DNA from: JAGBWK01 sp964544595
Lineage (GTDB): Bacteria > Bacteroidota > Bacteroidia > Bacteroidales > Muribaculaceae
Assembly: GCA_964544595.1 (NCBI GenBank)
Contig: CAZJBM010000033.1
Location: 1 to 23,155, forward strand
Reading direction: 5' to 3'
DNA: 23,155 nt
Positions 13,882-22,647 of this stretch are shown here, piece after piece (the first letter of the stretch is position 1; the number at the start of each line of letters is the position of its first letter). Under the pieces are notes generated by a model. It saw only the letters and a program-made list of their open reading frames with translations, was not told the DNA's origin and made no database searches. A program made the translations under genes and the position numbers.

Positions 13882-15513
13882 TCAGTTGCCTTGCAGCAGG
13901 CGGCTATAGCGGGCCGGGTCGTTGATGAGGTCGAGCGCGGCGCGATAAATGTCGTTAAGCTCCGGGTAGACGATGCGGGCGTAGGCCGAGCTGTCGTAGA
14001 GGTCGCGGGCTATCAGGCCTTTCACTATGATGCGCATCATCTCTTTAGAGCGGTCATATTGCTCCTGGTTAAACTCGATACCCTCTTTCGTGGCCATGTC
14101 GGTAAGCGAGGTCATCATCTCGTCGGTCACCTCGAAGCCGGGAATAAACTTCTCGATGTCAGGGTATTTCTTGTTGAGCTCCTTGCGGTTGTTGTTGACG
14201 TATTTGTAGCAGAAGTTGGAGATTACGCTCTTAGCCACCAACTCGCGGTAGTAGCGGGAGTTGGCCGTGGTGTCGATCGGCACGAAGAGGTCGGGCATGA
14301 TGCCTCCGCCGCCATACACGGTGCGGTGGTTTTTGAGCGTTTCGTAGCGGAGCGAGTCGGGGAAATGGATTGAATCGGCGCTCATAAACTCACCGTTTTC
14401 GTAGCGATTGACCATGTCGTTATGGTATGCCTCGTCGTCGCCGAGCTCGTATGGCTTTTGGATCACTCTACCGGAGGGGGTGTGGTATCGGCTGACTGTA
14501 AGCTTGGCCATAGATCCGTCGGGGAACGGGAAGGGTCGCTGCACGAGCCCTTTGCCGAATGTGCGGCGACCTACTATAAGGCCGCGGTCATTGTCCTGCA
14601 CGGCGCCCGAAAGGATCTCGGAGGCCGAAGCCGAATACTGGTTGACGAGAATCACCACTCGGCCATGGCGAAACGCTCCGTCGCGCTTAGCCACATAATC
14701 GTTGCGCCCCGTCTTCGGACCCTCGGTGTATGTGATCATGTCGCCGTTGCTGAGCATGTGCTCGGCGAGCTTGACAGCCGAGTTGAGATACCCTCCGCCA
14801 TTATCCTCAAGGTCGATGATGAGATGTTTCATCCCCTTCTTGAAGAGTGTATTGTAGGCTTCGATAAATTCCTCGTCGGTGGTTTCCGCGAATCTGGTCA
14901 CGCGGATGTAGCCTATGCCGTTGGCCGGATCGGCCATGAAGTAGGCGTCGATAGAGTTGATAGGGATGTCGTCGCGGACAATGCGGAATTTCAGCGGCTT
15001 GTTCTCGCCGCGGCGTAGCACCTCGATCATTACCTCCGACCCCTTCTCGCCGCGGAGAGTCTTGAGCACGTCGGCATTGGTTTTCTTGGCGCCGGTAAGC
15101 TTTACCGTATCGGCGCGGAGGATGACGTCGCCCGCGAGTATCCCTACCTTCTCCGACGGGCCTCCGATAGTGGTCTGCACCACGTTGAGCGTGTCGTTCT
15201 GGAGGTTAAACTGGATGCCGATGCCTGAGAATTTGCCGTCGAGAGGCTGGCTGAACTCCTTAGCCTCTTCGGCGGTATAGTAGGTCGAATGTGGGTCGAG
15301 TGTCTTGAACATGCCTGAGATAGCGGCTTCGGCGAGTTTCTCCCCCTCGATGTCTTCGAGGTAGAATTGCTCGATAATAGCCTCGGCGCGCGATATTTTC
15401 TCGCGGGGAGAGATGCTGCTGTTGCCGAAGTTGAACTGTGCGGAGCCGTATTGGGCGCATAGAGAGAATATTGCCGTCAGGGCGGCTGTCAGAATTTTAT
15501 TTCTGTATTTCAT
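13882..15513 (-). CDS. S41-family C-terminal processing peptidase (CtpA/Prc type)
   Basis: The 543-residue protein has an N-terminal signal peptide (MKYRNKILTAALTAIFSLCA, cleavage near AQ 25-26). An N-terminal helical region follows (with LDPHSTYYTAEE), then a PDZ domain (about 85-180, FSGIGIQFN) and the S41 core. The catalytic dyad is S296 (in NQYSASASE) and K321 (in RRTFGKG), the 25-residue spacing seen in Prc. The oxyanion-side motif is DLEDNGGGYL. The C-terminal 150 residues are helical. It is a periplasmic serine protease that trims or degrades envelope proteins; the target is unknown. Its neighbours are coaD and parE on the same strand, and it has its own promoter at 15539-15572. No terminator lies on its 3' side before element B. 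Confidence 0.93.
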   Translation of the reverse strand: MKYRNKILTAALTAIFSLCAQYGSAQFNFGNSSISPREKISRAEAIIEQFYLEDIEGEKLAEAAISGMFKTLDPHSTYYTAEEAKEFSQPLDGKFSGIGIQFNLQNDTLNVVQTTIGGPSEKVGILAGDVILRADTVKLTGAKKTNADVLKTLRGEKGSEVMIEVLRRGENKPLKFRIVRDDIPINSIDAYFMADPANGIGYIRVTRFAETTDEEFIEAYNTLFKKGMKHLIIDLEDNGGGYLNSAVKLAEHMLSNGDMITYTEGPKTGRNDYVAKRDGAFRHGRVVILVNQYSASASEILSGAVQDNDRGLIVGRRTFGKGLVQRPFPFPDGSMAKLTVSRYHTPSGRVIQKPYELGDDEAYHNDMVNRYENGEFMSADSIHFPDSLRYETLKNHRTVYGGGGIMPDLFVPIDTTANSRYYRELVAKSVISNFCYKYVNNNRKELNKKYPDIEKFIPGFEVTDEMMTSLTDMATKEGIEFNQEQYDRSKEMMRIIVKGLIARDLYDSSAYARIVYPELNDIYRAALDLINDPARYSRLLQGN

Positions 15514-15538
15514 TTTAAGAAGTGATTTACGTTTAATG

Positions 15539-15572
15539 CAAATTTACGCCATAAATATCTAACGTCGGCAAA
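15539..15572 (-). promoter_or_regulatory. Promoter of the S41 peptidase gene
   Basis: On the minus strand TTTG (15569-15572) and TAAATTTG (15539-15546) are 22 bases apart, slightly longer than the usual 19-21. The -7 box lies 25 bases before the ATG. Confidence 0.65.
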
Positions 15573-15643
15573 TATATATTCGTTTTCTTACGAAACATCA
15601 TATTTTAGTGACGAACCGGGCGGATAGCGGGAGCAAACCCCCT

Positions 15644-16084
15644 CTACGGCCTGAACCGGGAAGCATCGTGGCCGAAATGCTCCAGCTCGCGAACGAGCGA
15701 AGAGCTGACTATGGATAGCTCGGGGCGCGTGAACAGTATGACGGTATCGATACGCGAAAGGCGGAAATTCACCTCGGCCAGCTCCTTCTCATATTCAAAA
15801 TCCTTCACGTTGCGCACTCCGCGCAACAGGAAGTCGCACCCGGCCTCCTTAGCCGCGTCTACCGTCAGCCCGCTGTAGTGGATCACGCTGACGCGCCGAT
15901 CGGCCGCGTAGAGCTGGCGTATAGGCGCGGTCAGAGCCTCCGTGGCCGACTCGTCGGCCGATTTGTCGATGCTTATGCCAACGGCTATCACGACCTCGTC
16001 GAAAATCTCGAGGGCGCGGTCTACCAGGTCGGCGTGGCCTATGGTGAAGGGGTTGAACGACCCCGCGAAGAATGTTCTGCGCAT
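15644..16084 (-). CDS. coaD: Phosphopantetheine adenylyltransferase
   Basis: The 146-residue protein catalyses the fourth step of coenzyme A synthesis (ATP plus 4'-phosphopantetheine to dephospho-CoA). The nucleotidyltransferase signature GSFNPFTIGH (8-17, T14 and H17) is intact. The RGVRNVKDFEYE loop and the C-terminal VSSSLVRELEHFG segment, which binds ATP, are also present. It is slightly shorter than the roughly 160-residue E. coli protein. It lies 60 bases after parE on the same strand and is probably cotranscribed with it. The parE-coaD-S41 peptidase order is, as I recall, common in Bacteroidetes. Confidence 0.95.
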   Translation of the reverse strand: MRRTFFAGSFNPFTIGHADLVDRALEIFDEVVIAVGISIDKSADESATEALTAPIRQLYAADRRVSVIHYSGLTVDAAKEAGCDFLLRGVRNVKDFEYEKELAEVNFRLSRIDTVILFTRPELSIVSSSLVRELEHFGHDASRFRP

Positions 16085-16144
16085 TGTTCTGCGAATTTTA
16101 AGGGTTTGGAGGTTTCGGGCGGCGGCGAGTCGACCGGCGTCTCG

Positions 16145-18076
16145 TCAAAGCATCTCGGAGTCGTCCTCGATCACAAGGTTGTCGATGATGAAGTTCTGGC
16201 GCTCGGAGGTGTTTTTGCCCATATAGAATGAGAGCAGCTGGGCCACGGCGTCGTTTTTGCGCAGGCTTACAGGCTCAAGACGCATATCAGGCCCGATGAA
16301 GTCGCGGAACTCTTCGGGGGAGATTTCGCCGAGACCTTTGAATCGGGTGATTTCGGCCTTGCTGCCAAGCTTGGCGATAGCGTCGAGGCGCTCCTGGTCG
16401 GTGTAGCAATAGTAGGTTTCCTCTTTTGCCTTATCCTTGCCGCGGCCGCGCTTGACGGTCTCTTTGTTGCGCACGCGGAAGAGCGGCGTCTGGAGCACGT
16501 ACACGTGGCCCTTCTTCACCAGGTCGGGGAAAAATTGCAGGAAGAACGTCAGCATAAGCAGGCGTATGTGCATTCCGTCGACGTCGGCATCGGTGGCTAT
16601 GATGACGTTGTTGTATCGCAGCCCGTCGATACCCTCCTCAATATTCAGCGCGGCCTGAAGGAGGTTGAACTCCTCGTTCTCGTACACGATTTTCTGCGTC
16701 AGCCCGTAGGAATTGAGCGGCTTGCCTCGGAGCGAGAACACGGCTTGAGTGTCGACATCGCGGATTTTGGTGATTGAGCCCGAAGCCGAGTCGCCCTCGG
16801 TGATGAAAATCGACGACGCCATCTTCTTCTCCTCGTCGCCGCGGGCATCGTTGAGATGCACTCGGCAGTCGAGCAGCTTGCGGTTGTTGAGGTTGACCTT
16901 CTTGGCCCTCTCGCGGGCCTGTTTCGATGCCCCGGCCATGGCCTTGCGCTGGCGCTCGTTGTCCTGCACTTTCTTCAGGATAATGTCGGCCACGTCGAGG
17001 TTTTTGTGTAGGTAATTGTCGAGCTCCTTCTTTATGAAGTTGTTGATGAACGTGGTCACCTTCGGCTCGCCCGGACCCATGTCTGACGAGGTGAGCTTGA
17101 TTTTGGTCTGCGACTCGAATTCGGGGTTTTGGATGCGCACCGAGATAGCGCCGCAAAGGCCGTTGCGTATGTCGGCATACTCATATTTCTTATTGCCGAA
17201 ATATTCGTTGATGGTTCGCGCCACCGACTCCTTAAACGCCGAGAGGTGGGTGCCCCCTTGGGTGGTGTGCTGCGAGTTGACAAATGAATAGTACTCCTCG
17301 CCATACTGGTTGGAGTGGGTGAAGGCGATCTCGATATCCTGCCCTTTGAGATGGATAGGGGGGTAGAGCGGTTCGCTTGTCATGTTCTCCTTCAGCAGGT
17401 CGAGCAGGCCGTTGCGCGATATGAATCGCTTGCCGTTGAGGTAAATGGCGAGCCCTACGTTGAGAAACGTGTAGTTGCGTATGAGCGGCACGACATATTC
17501 CTCGAGAAATCTGTACCCTTTGAAAATCGTGTTGTCGGGGGTGAACTGTATCATGGTGCCTGTCGGCTCGTCGCATTCAAAGGGGGGCTCTTCGGTCACG
17601 AGAATGCCCTCGGCAAACACGAGCCTCTTTTTCAGGCCGTCGCGCACGCTCTCCACGATGAAATCCTTCGACAGATAGTTGGTGGCCTTGATGCCGACGC
17701 CGTTAAGCCCTACCGACTTCTGAAACGCCTTCGAGTCGTCAAACTTGCCCGAGGTGTTCATTCGCGAGACGGCGTCGAGCAGCGAGCCGAACGGTATGCC
17801 GCGGCCGTTGTCGCGGATAGTGGCGGTAGTCTCGGTCACGTCGACCGTGATCTGCTTGCCGTAGCCCATCATGTACTCGTCGATTGAGTTGTCGAGCACC
17901 TCTTTGAGCAGCACGTAGATGCCGTCGGAAGCGCCTGAGCCGTCGCCCGTCTTGCCGATATACATCGTCGGGCGTATGCGCACGTGGGAGCGCGGGTCAA
18001 GCGATTTTATGTCTTTTTCGGTATAATTCACTTCGGGCTGAGCCTCGAAGTCGAGGAGATTAGTGTCGTCGGCCAT
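16145..18076 (-). CDS. parE: DNA topoisomerase IV subunit B
   Basis: From the ATG at 18076 the product has 643 residues. (A TTG two codons upstream is also in frame, but ATG is preferred.) The GHKL ATPase domain shows EVLDNSIDEY (E59, N63) and DNGRGIPFG (D89). The lid and transducer region follow, with QHTTQGGTHLSAF. The TOPRIM domain has EGDSASG and DADVDGMHI. The C-terminal tail has RFKGLGE. The start (SLDPRSHVRIRPTMYIG) and the short length fit ParE rather than GyrB. It pairs with ParC, not in the window, to decatenate chromosomes. coaD follows on the same strand. A weak -7-like TAAATTCG lies about 30 bases upstream. Confidence 0.93.
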   Translation of the reverse strand: MADDTNLLDFEAQPEVNYTEKDIKSLDPRSHVRIRPTMYIGKTGDGSGASDGIYVLLKEVLDNSIDEYMMGYGKQITVDVTETTATIRDNGRGIPFGSLLDAVSRMNTSGKFDDSKAFQKSVGLNGVGIKATNYLSKDFIVESVRDGLKKRLVFAEGILVTEEPPFECDEPTGTMIQFTPDNTIFKGYRFLEEYVVPLIRNYTFLNVGLAIYLNGKRFISRNGLLDLLKENMTSEPLYPPIHLKGQDIEIAFTHSNQYGEEYYSFVNSQHTTQGGTHLSAFKESVARTINEYFGNKKYEYADIRNGLCGAISVRIQNPEFESQTKIKLTSSDMGPGEPKVTTFINNFIKKELDNYLHKNLDVADIILKKVQDNERQRKAMAGASKQARERAKKVNLNNRKLLDCRVHLNDARGDEEKKMASSIFITEGDSASGSITKIRDVDTQAVFSLRGKPLNSYGLTQKIVYENEEFNLLQAALNIEEGIDGLRYNNVIIATDADVDGMHIRLLMLTFFLQFFPDLVKKGHVYVLQTPLFRVRNKETVKRGRGKDKAKEETYYCYTDQERLDAIAKLGSKAEITRFKGLGEISPEEFRDFIGPDMRLEPVSLRKNDAVAQLLSFYMGKNTSERQNFIIDNLVIEDDSEML

Positions 18077-18154
18077 TTTCAAAGGGGTATTTTCAACGCG
18101 AATTTACTAATTTTTTTCGACCAAATAACCCCTAATTTAATGAAAAATCCCTCT

Positions 18155-18270
18155 AAAAAGCGCGCTTTTTGCACAAAAAAGCGCGCTTTAACGCGACATT
18201 TTACACCAAAAACGCGACATTTTCGCGCAAAAACGCGGCATTTTACACCGAAAACGCGGCATTTTCGTGC
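18155..18270. repeat. 20-bp tandem repeats with a 40-bp higher-order pattern, plus GCGCGC palindromes
   Basis: From 18190 four consecutive 20-base units share a core of the form ACGCGRCATTTT. Units ending ACACC alternate with units ending CGYGC, giving a 40-base second-order period. Just before lies the perfect palindrome AAAAAGCGCGCTTTTT (18155-18170), with a near copy at 18175-18189. Translation in any frame yields only repetitive Arg/Phe/Thr peptides, so I do not call a gene. Confidence 0.85.
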
Positions 18271-18308
18271 AAAAAAAGGGGGCCGCACACTCAGTTGCAG
18301 CCCCCTTT
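18271..18308 (-). terminator. Terminator of the four-gene exported operon
   Basis: On the minus strand AAAGGGGG (18301-18308) pairs with CCCCCTTT (18275-18282), with GC pairs inside. A seven-base T run follows (18271-18277). It lies about 40 bases after the outer-membrane protein stop. Confidence 0.9.
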
Positions 18309-18347
18309 CTGAAAAAAATAACAGCTATCTATATTCTATCTATGAAT

Positions 18348-19943
18348 TCAGAAAGAGATTAAACGCACGCCGGCGAGGAAATTGAACGCTGAAGTGCCAT
18401 GGGCGAGGTAGTCTTTGTCGTAGAAGTAATCCGCGGCGGTGATGCCTGCGGTGGTCTTCTTGCCGAAGCCCTTGTTGTAGTTGTACTCAACGCCTACAAA
18501 CACAGAGAGTTTGTTGGTGATATTAACCTGGAATTTGGCGCCGAGGTCGCCGCGAACGCCAAAGAATTCGCCCTTGTTGTCCTTCGACAGGTCGATATCG
18601 CCGTATCCGCTATTGATGGGGACGTACATGCCATCTTCCGCACCGGCAGCGCTGCCTATCTCAATGTCCTTTTTCACTGAGAGGAAGGTTGTGTAGGTGG
18701 CGCCGATACGTATGTAGGGCATTACCTGGAAGCGGCCCATGAAGTTGTAGGCCACGCCGTAACCGACGCCGAGACCCGCGCGGAGAGGATTGGGGTGGGT
18801 AGCGTAGAGCTTACCGTCGGCCACGCTGACGTAAGAGATGGGTTTGTCGTCAACAGTAAATAGAGTCTGACCGCTGCGGCCGATGAAGTCAGCGTCTAAA
18901 GCGGCGAGGAAGTGACCGCTGACACCTATCGGAGAAAGCCAGTGGAGGAAGTCATATTCAACTCTGACGCGGGGATAGTTGCCGTTTTTCTCAAGACCGT
19001 AGAGACCTGAGATGCTGAACGCGCTGCGTCCGCCGGGAGTTAACACCGCGTAGTCGCCGCGTTTTTTAGAGCCGGTGCGACCGAAGAGCGAGTAGAGCTG
19101 GATAGTATCCTGGCCGATGAGGCGGGTCACGTAAGCTGTGCCGATGTTCTTTGAAGCGAACTGGCCATCTTTCTCAACGGTGCGATAGATGTAGAAGCGC
19201 TGGAGCTTGGAGTTCTTAGCAGCCTTGGGCATACGTGCGCGGAAGGGGTGAGAGTTGATCACCGGGCCGCCGATAGCGAGGTCGGGCACTTCCTTAACAA
19301 GACGACGGAACACGGCATAGCCGGCTTCGGGATTGTTGTCGGTAAGAGCGTTCTGATACTCAGCGTCGATGGTGCTCTGATCGTACTGGCCCGCTTTGAT
19401 AAACTTCATGGGGATGAGAGGAGATGCCTCGTTGGTACCCATTACGTTGATATAGGCGTTGTAGAGCTCGGGAGTGAGCTGGATTTTGTAAATTTCCCAA
19501 GTGGTTTTGCCTTTTTCGTTCTTGCCGGTGAAGAGGACGTAGTTATTGCCAAGACGGCGGGAAAGAATGTTGTTGATCATGGCGTCCTCGCCCAGACCGC
19601 TGATCGCGGACATATCGAGGTCGGCCTGAGTGATACTTTTGCGCACATCCTCTTTCATTTTGTCGAAAGTGGTCTTGTCGGTGATGTAGGCAGCGAGAAT
19701 CTGAGCGCCGGTATTATTGGCATTGAGCCAGTTTTCGCGCTCGGCGATGGTAGTGCCGGCTTCATTGAGTTTGGAATTAATCGGGAGGTTGAGCACTTCG
19801 ACAAACTCGTTGGTTTCAAACTCGGGGAGCACCACGCCGCCGATACCTGGCTGAGCATACTCGGTGCTGATCGTCTGGGCAGAGGTGGAGAACAGGGTAA
19901 GCGCCACTGCCATTGATGTCAATAAGCTTTTTGCTTTCATCAT
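18348..19943 (-). CDS. Outer-membrane beta-barrel protein, last gene of exported operon
   Basis: The 531-residue protein has a signal peptide (cleavage near SAQ 23). An N-terminal soluble region of about 240 residues follows, with Asn-rich helical stretches (TIAERENWLNANNTGAQ, EDAMINNILSRRLGNNYVLF). The C-terminal part alternates in a beta-barrel pattern: SAFSISGLYGLEKNGNYPRV, LGVGYGVAYNFMGRFQVMPY, GDLGAKFQVNITNKLSVFVG. It ends in AGVRLISF with the terminal Phe expected for barrels assembled by the BAM complex. It lies 46 bases after the 326-aa gene and is closed by the strong terminator. The N-terminal region is not one I recognise; it may be the periplasmic docking part for the three upstream products, which is inference. 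The start is one of two adjacent ATGs. Confidence 0.78.
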   Translation of the reverse strand: MMKAKSLLTSMAVALTLFSTSAQTISTEYAQPGIGGVVLPEFETNEFVEVLNLPINSKLNEAGTTIAERENWLNANNTGAQILAAYITDKTTFDKMKEDVRKSITQADLDMSAISGLGEDAMINNILSRRLGNNYVLFTGKNEKGKTTWEIYKIQLTPELYNAYINVMGTNEASPLIPMKFIKAGQYDQSTIDAEYQNALTDNNPEAGYAVFRRLVKEVPDLAIGGPVINSHPFRARMPKAAKNSKLQRFYIYRTVEKDGQFASKNIGTAYVTRLIGQDTIQLYSLFGRTGSKKRGDYAVLTPGGRSAFSISGLYGLEKNGNYPRVRVEYDFLHWLSPIGVSGHFLAALDADFIGRSGQTLFTVDDKPISYVSVADGKLYATHPNPLRAGLGVGYGVAYNFMGRFQVMPYIRIGATYTTFLSVKKDIEIGSAAGAEDGMYVPINSGYGDIDLSKDNKGEFFGVRGDLGAKFQVNITNKLSVFVGVEYNYNKGFGKKTTAGITAADYFYDKDYLAHGTSAFNFLAGVRLISF

Positions 19944-19989
19944 TAGGTAATTGATTGGTTAGTTGAACGTATAATGTATAATGTATGGA

Positions 19990-20970
19990 TTAATACCATG
20001 AATGGACGTGGTAGACCACGCTGGGACGCGATGCCGCGTAAGCTTTAGCGACCGAGGCGGCCGCGTTGTAGCGGGCTTTCTCTACCGAGGCATCAGCCGA
20101 GATTTCCGACATACGTTCCGAATGACGGTTTTTTTCTTCGGCAAGGCGAGCCTGGTATTCGCGGGTTTCGCGAAGGGAGAATTTCGTGTCCATGCTCTTC
20201 ATGAGCTTGTCCATCTCTGCCTTTTGAGCGGGGGTAGGATTGCTGACTGAGCTGAGGGCCTCGATGGCAGCCGCCGCCCCCTCTTCGGTAGGATTGGCGT
20301 TCCAAGCCTGCTCGGCGGCGCGGATAGCGTTGTCGTTCTGGCCGTTGTAGTATTTCAGGCCATATTCGCCGGCAAGCTTTTGCGCTTCGGCATAGTGGGA
20401 GCAGGTAGATGGGATGGCAAACAGGGCTGTAATGGCGCTGTCGTATTCATGGCTCTGGGCGAGCGACTTCGCCGTGTTGATTATAGCCGGACCCTGCTGC
20501 TCGTAGTAATTCACGATACGCTCTTTGCCGATATTCACGAAGTCTTGCATCTCACGGCTGCGGGTCGGAGCCTTGCGTAAAGCGGCGATGCGGGCTTGCT
20601 CCATGTTCTTGCCGATGCCTTTGACGGTGAAGGAGGTTGTGGAGAAAAGCGTTCCGTTAACGCCGTCGCCGATGATGAGGTCCACGTCGAGCTCGACTAC
20701 GGCTTTTGAGTCGAGACCTACAACCTCGCTGCGCGCATCCCTGATATTGGGCACAACGATAAAGCGATTGTCAAAACCTCCGCCGGCGCAGCCGTAGGTG
20801 GTCATAAGGCGATTGAGCATCGAGGTTACGGCCTCAGCCTCTTTGGGCGTTAGATTAGCTTCCTGAGGCACATAAGCCGCGATGGTGATGTTGTCGGTGG
20901 GGTCGGCTTGCATCTTAGGCGCGAACAAGCTTGCCGCCGCCAAAACTATTGCGCTAATTCTGTATTTCAT
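19990..20970 (-). CDS. Exported protein with CsgG/LPP20-like N-terminal part and coiled-coil tail
   Basis: The 326-residue protein has a signal peptide (MKYRISAIVLAAASLFAPKMQA). An alpha/beta region follows (about 24-150) that starts ITIAAYVPQEANLTPKEAEA and includes NRFIVVPNIRDARSEV and VELDVDLIIGDGV. It ends TTSFTVKGIGKNMEQARIAALRK, a strand-Gly-x-Gly-helix with alanines every four residues as in LPP20/FlgT/CsgG-like proteins. A central TPR-like helical part follows (YDSAITALFAIPSTCSHYAEAQKLAGEYGLK). The C-terminal 90 residues are charged and predicted coiled coil (SLRETREYQARLAEEKNRHSER). The family resemblance is by pattern only. It lies 29 bases after the 317-aa gene in the same operon. 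Confidence 0.7.
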   Translation of the reverse strand: MKYRISAIVLAAASLFAPKMQADPTDNITIAAYVPQEANLTPKEAEAVTSMLNRLMTTYGCAGGGFDNRFIVVPNIRDARSEVVGLDSKAVVELDVDLIIGDGVNGTLFSTTSFTVKGIGKNMEQARIAALRKAPTRSREMQDFVNIGKERIVNYYEQQGPAIINTAKSLAQSHEYDSAITALFAIPSTCSHYAEAQKLAGEYGLKYYNGQNDNAIRAAEQAWNANPTEEGAAAAIEALSSVSNPTPAQKAEMDKLMKSMDTKFSLRETREYQARLAEEKNRHSERMSEISADASVEKARYNAAASVAKAYAASRPSVVYHVHSWY

Positions 20971-20999
20971 GTCTATGCGGGTATCAGGTTAGAAGAGGT

Positions 21000-21953
21000 T
21001 TAGAGGCCACCAAACACGCAGTATACCGTACCGATGCCCTTAGGCGAAGTCGACACCGAAATGCCGTAAGGCTTTAGGAATTTGCCGAGATCGCTGGCGA
21101 AGTCGGCTGCGGAGATGCCTTTTTCGCCACCGCCGAATTTGGCTTTGCCGACGGTAGGAATACGCAGCTGCTCGATTTCCATGAGGTTAGCGCTCTTGTT
21201 GCCGATAGAGTATGAGCCGTTGACCGAATGCTCGTTGACCCAATACTCGATGAGGTCGGCAAGCTCGCCGGTGTCGCCATTGAGCTCGACCTCGCTCTCG
21301 AAGTTGAGGGGGCAACCGTCGCCAAGCATGCAGATCATCTCTACCTCGCGGCCATTGGCGTGGATGTCGTCGAAGTGGGTCTGGATTTTATCGATCATAT
21401 CGTCGGCGAAGGTGTTGACCGCGTCGGCGACCAGTCGCTCGATTGCTGCCGACGAACGCGCCGACACGTCGGATTTCGACATTATCGATTTGGTAGTCGC
21501 CGCGTCGCAGACTTTGATAAGGTATTTCACTTGATTGAAAGCGCCTCGGCTTATGGGGGTGATTTCGAGCTCAAGATAGATGTCGGCTTTCACCTCGCGG
21601 ATAAGGGCCTCGATGTCGTCTTCGACGGGTACGCTCCCATCTTTGCCTTGAAGCACCATTGAGCGCGAATTGCGTTTGGCGATTTTGTCTATGGCGCTTG
21701 AGAGGTCGGAAATTTTATATTCCTTTTCGGCGAAAACGTTTTGAATACCGGCAACGGCGTCGCGGAATATCTCGTTTTCAAGAGCCATGCTCATGTTAGG
21801 CGCGAAGCGTCCGTCTTCGAGACGCTGTCCGTGACCGTTAGCGGCGCACCATTGCTTAGATGGAACTACCATTAATATCGGTTTCTGGGCGGCTCCAAAG
21901 GCATCGAGCGCCATGCAGAGCACTAATGCCAGCAGAAAGGGTAATTTTTTCAT
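21000..21953 (-). CDS. Exported DUF6175-like protein
   Basis: The 317-residue protein has a signal peptide (MKKLPFLLALVLCMALDAFGAA). Next comes KPILMVVPSKQWCAANG, a strand plus Trp-Cys motif that I associate with the Bacteroidetes family DUF6175. The following region (KEYKISDLSSAIDKI, then REVKADIYLELEITPI and VKYLIKVCDAATTKSI) resembles the alpha/beta domain of TolB-N/CsgG-like envelope proteins. The C-terminal half (EVEMICMLGDGCPLNFESEVE, ADLIEYWVNEHSVNGSY, FLKPYGISVSTSPKGIGTVY) has no function I know. Two cysteines (CMLGDGC) could form a disulfide. It is the second gene of the operon, 61 bases after the first. The operon context suggests an envelope complex; the biochemical role is unknown. 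Confidence 0.72.
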   Translation of the reverse strand: MKKLPFLLALVLCMALDAFGAAQKPILMVVPSKQWCAANGHGQRLEDGRFAPNMSMALENEIFRDAVAGIQNVFAEKEYKISDLSSAIDKIAKRNSRSMVLQGKDGSVPVEDDIEALIREVKADIYLELEITPISRGAFNQVKYLIKVCDAATTKSIMSKSDVSARSSAAIERLVADAVNTFADDMIDKIQTHFDDIHANGREVEMICMLGDGCPLNFESEVELNGDTGELADLIEYWVNEHSVNGSYSIGNKSANLMEIEQLRIPTVGKAKFGGGEKGISAADFASDLGKFLKPYGISVSTSPKGIGTVYCVFGGL

Positions 21954-22014
21954 ATCGTATAGGAAATGTTGATTAGATTGGTTATGGTTTATTAATTTAA
22001 TTTTAATAATGTGG

Positions 22015-22545
22015 TTAGAATCTGAGTTTATCGCCTTTCACTTCAATGCCGTTCTGTTCAAGATACTGGGCTAACGCTTTGGTGTTTAGGATGTAATAAT
22101 CGACGATGCGGGTGCCTTGCTTGGTCTTGACATTGTTTTCGCCGGTAGGGTAGTCGGTCATGGCGCGGCGTATATATTGGTTGAAGTCACCCTTTTTGAA
22201 GAAGTTGTCGAAGAAGTCTTTGTGGGCGGTGTAGCCCTGTATGCCGGAAGGAATCATGGCTTTCATTTCGGGCACGTTTTCCTGGCTTATGGGGTCGATC
22301 GAGCCGGCAATTCCGCGAAACAACGCGTCGGCCACGGCGCACATGGCGGCGCGATCCATCGCCTTGTCGAAGTTCTTATCGACAGCGACCACGCGGATAA
22401 CCTTGAAAGAGGGATCTTTGTGCTTGCGAATCAACTGGGTCTCAGCAGTGTCGTCAATGTTGAATTTGTAATTTTTGGCGTTTATTTGAGGTGCGGCCAA
22501 AAAAACAGCTACCATTGTCATTAGCAGGATGCAGGCTTTTTTCAT
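22015..22545 (-). CDS. Small exported protein, first gene of the operon
   Basis: The 176-residue protein has a signal peptide (MKKACILLMTMVAVFLAAPQINA) and no lipobox. The mature part begins KNYKFNIDDTAETQLIRKH. It then has FKVIRVVAVDKNFDKAMDRAAMCAVADALFRG, interrupted here for length; the pattern is a strand followed by a helix with alanines at four-residue spacing, like the start of LPP20/FlgT-N-type domains. The C-terminal region contains DFNQYIRRAMTDYPTGENN and ends in a basic KGDKLRF. I do not recognise a named family. It is the first gene after the long structured leader at 22608-22942, and no separate consensus promoter lies between leader and gene. Expression therefore probably depends on transcription passing through the leader. 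Confidence 0.68.
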   Translation of the reverse strand: MKKACILLMTMVAVFLAAPQINAKNYKFNIDDTAETQLIRKHKDPSFKVIRVVAVDKNFDKAMDRAAMCAVADALFRGIAGSIDPISQENVPEMKAMIPSGIQGYTAHKDFFDNFFKKGDFNQYIRRAMTDYPTGENNVKTKQGTRIVDYYILNTKALAQYLEQNGIEVKGDKLRF

Positions 22546-22607
22546 GATATAAAATAGTAGCCAATAGCATCCCGGAATTCAGCTGTATTAAATTGTTAAA
22601 TAGGGTA

Positions 22608-22647
22608 TAAATAAAAGACGTGGGATGCTCAATCCTGCTTATCCCAC
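22608..22647 (-). terminator. Terminator/attenuator hairpin at the end of the leader
   Basis: On the minus strand GTGGGAT (22641-22647) pairs with ATCCCAC (22620-22626), followed by TCTTTTATTTAT (22608-22619). Both arms also take part in competing helices within the leader, so termination may be conditional. Confidence 0.6.

Noticed and set aside
18079..18288. Small repetitive frame with repeated CRVFGVK/CRVFARK peptides
   Set aside because: It is simply the translation of the 20-bp tandem array (60-base frame cycle). No start context, and no domain.
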